Assembly (NCBI GenBank): GCA_900468625.1
Contig: UBUL01000005.1
Coordinates: 1-51,555, forward strand
DNA from: Hyphomicrobiales bacterium
GTDB taxonomy: Bacteria > Pseudomonadota > Alphaproteobacteria > Rhizobiales > Rhizobiaceae
Direction of reading: 5' to 3'
Length of the DNA stretch: 51,555 bases
Shown: positions 51,547 to 51,555 of the stretch, in pieces
Numbering within the stretch: position 1 is the stretch's first letter
How the letters are laid out: every line of letters starts with the position of its first letter
The notes under the pieces: generated by a model
The model's input: the letters and a program-made list of their open reading frames with translations, nothing else
Told to the model about the DNA's origin: nothing
Database searches by the model: none
Made by a program: the position numbers and the translations under genes

Positions 51547-51555
51547 TTCGCATAA

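Noticed and set aside
1..51555. CRISPR array, prophage, transposase or integrase, and rRNA/tRNA genes
   Set aside because: None was found on either strand; the only repeats are the three RIME-like elements and small operator-type repeats.

Overview
The window is high-GC chromosomal DNA from an alphaproteobacterium of the Rhizobiaceae, most likely Rhizobium or a close relative. The evidence is a FeuP/FeuQ two-component system beside the cytochrome c maturation gene ccmI, a MucR/Ros zinc-finger regulator, a DmeR/DmeF nickel-cobalt efflux pair, a CcmI-SufE-SodB type housekeeping set, and three intergenic repeats that look like the RIME-type mosaic elements of rhizobia. I see no rRNA, tRNA, CRISPR array, integrase, transposase or plasmid or phage genes. 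The region reads as ordinary core and near-core chromosome with a few accessory modules.

Layout. 1-3.7 kb (minus strand): a small exported protein (candidate FeuN), FeuP, FeuQ, a surface-antigen lipoprotein and the start of ccmI, which runs off the left edge. 4.2-9.2 kb: a Dabb protein, a YjbR-like protein and a YcgN-like cysteine-cluster protein, then a bifunctional class A penicillin-binding protein and a DUF1214/DUF1254 membrane-anchored pair. 9.2-16.2 kb: several very small genes (a 55-residue one on the minus strand, a 68-residue one, and a 67-residue membrane protein coupled to a DUF2336-like gene), then a minus-strand cluster of a DivJ-like histidine kinase, a peptidoglycan-binding membrane protein and a DUF1491 protein, followed by DUF5330 and sufE. 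16.4-23.3 kb: mucR and a complete seven-gene Mrp/Mnh Na+/H+ antiporter operon, with almost every junction overlapping.

23.7-35.8 kb: an exported protein, a TrhA/hemolysin III membrane protein, a two-domain glyoxalase/dioxygenase-like protein, an AI-2E family permease, a NodB-like deacetylase, the CbpA/CbpM chaperone pair, DUF930, oligopeptidase B, DUF1697, a ParDE toxin-antitoxin pair with its own operator-like repeat, SelO, and a serine-rich unknown. 35.9-51.5 kb: a class A beta-lactamase with a Tat-like leader, dmeRF with a clear operator, a MerR regulator, GNAT, C39-like peptidase, methyltransferase, two c-type cytochromes, a divergent LysE exporter/YafY regulator pair with a palindrome between them, DUF1772, a phosphoesterase, superoxide dismutase with a strong terminator, a racemase-fold protein lacking one catalytic cysteine, a SnoaL-like protein divergent from an AraC regulator, a PEBP protein coupled to an MFS transporter, and a TetR regulator.

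The genes that clearly work together are feuN?-feuP-feuQ (envelope signalling), mnhA-G (cation/proton antiport), cbpA-cbpM (co-chaperone and its modulator), parD-parE (toxin-antitoxin), dmeR-dmeF (metal sensing and export), and the kinase/peptidoglycan-binding pair at 12.2-14.8 kb. No unmistakably new system was found. The best leads are small, easily missed genes and unannotated operators, plus one possible small RNA near 39.0 kb. All family calls come from reading motifs and synteny by eye, without database searches.
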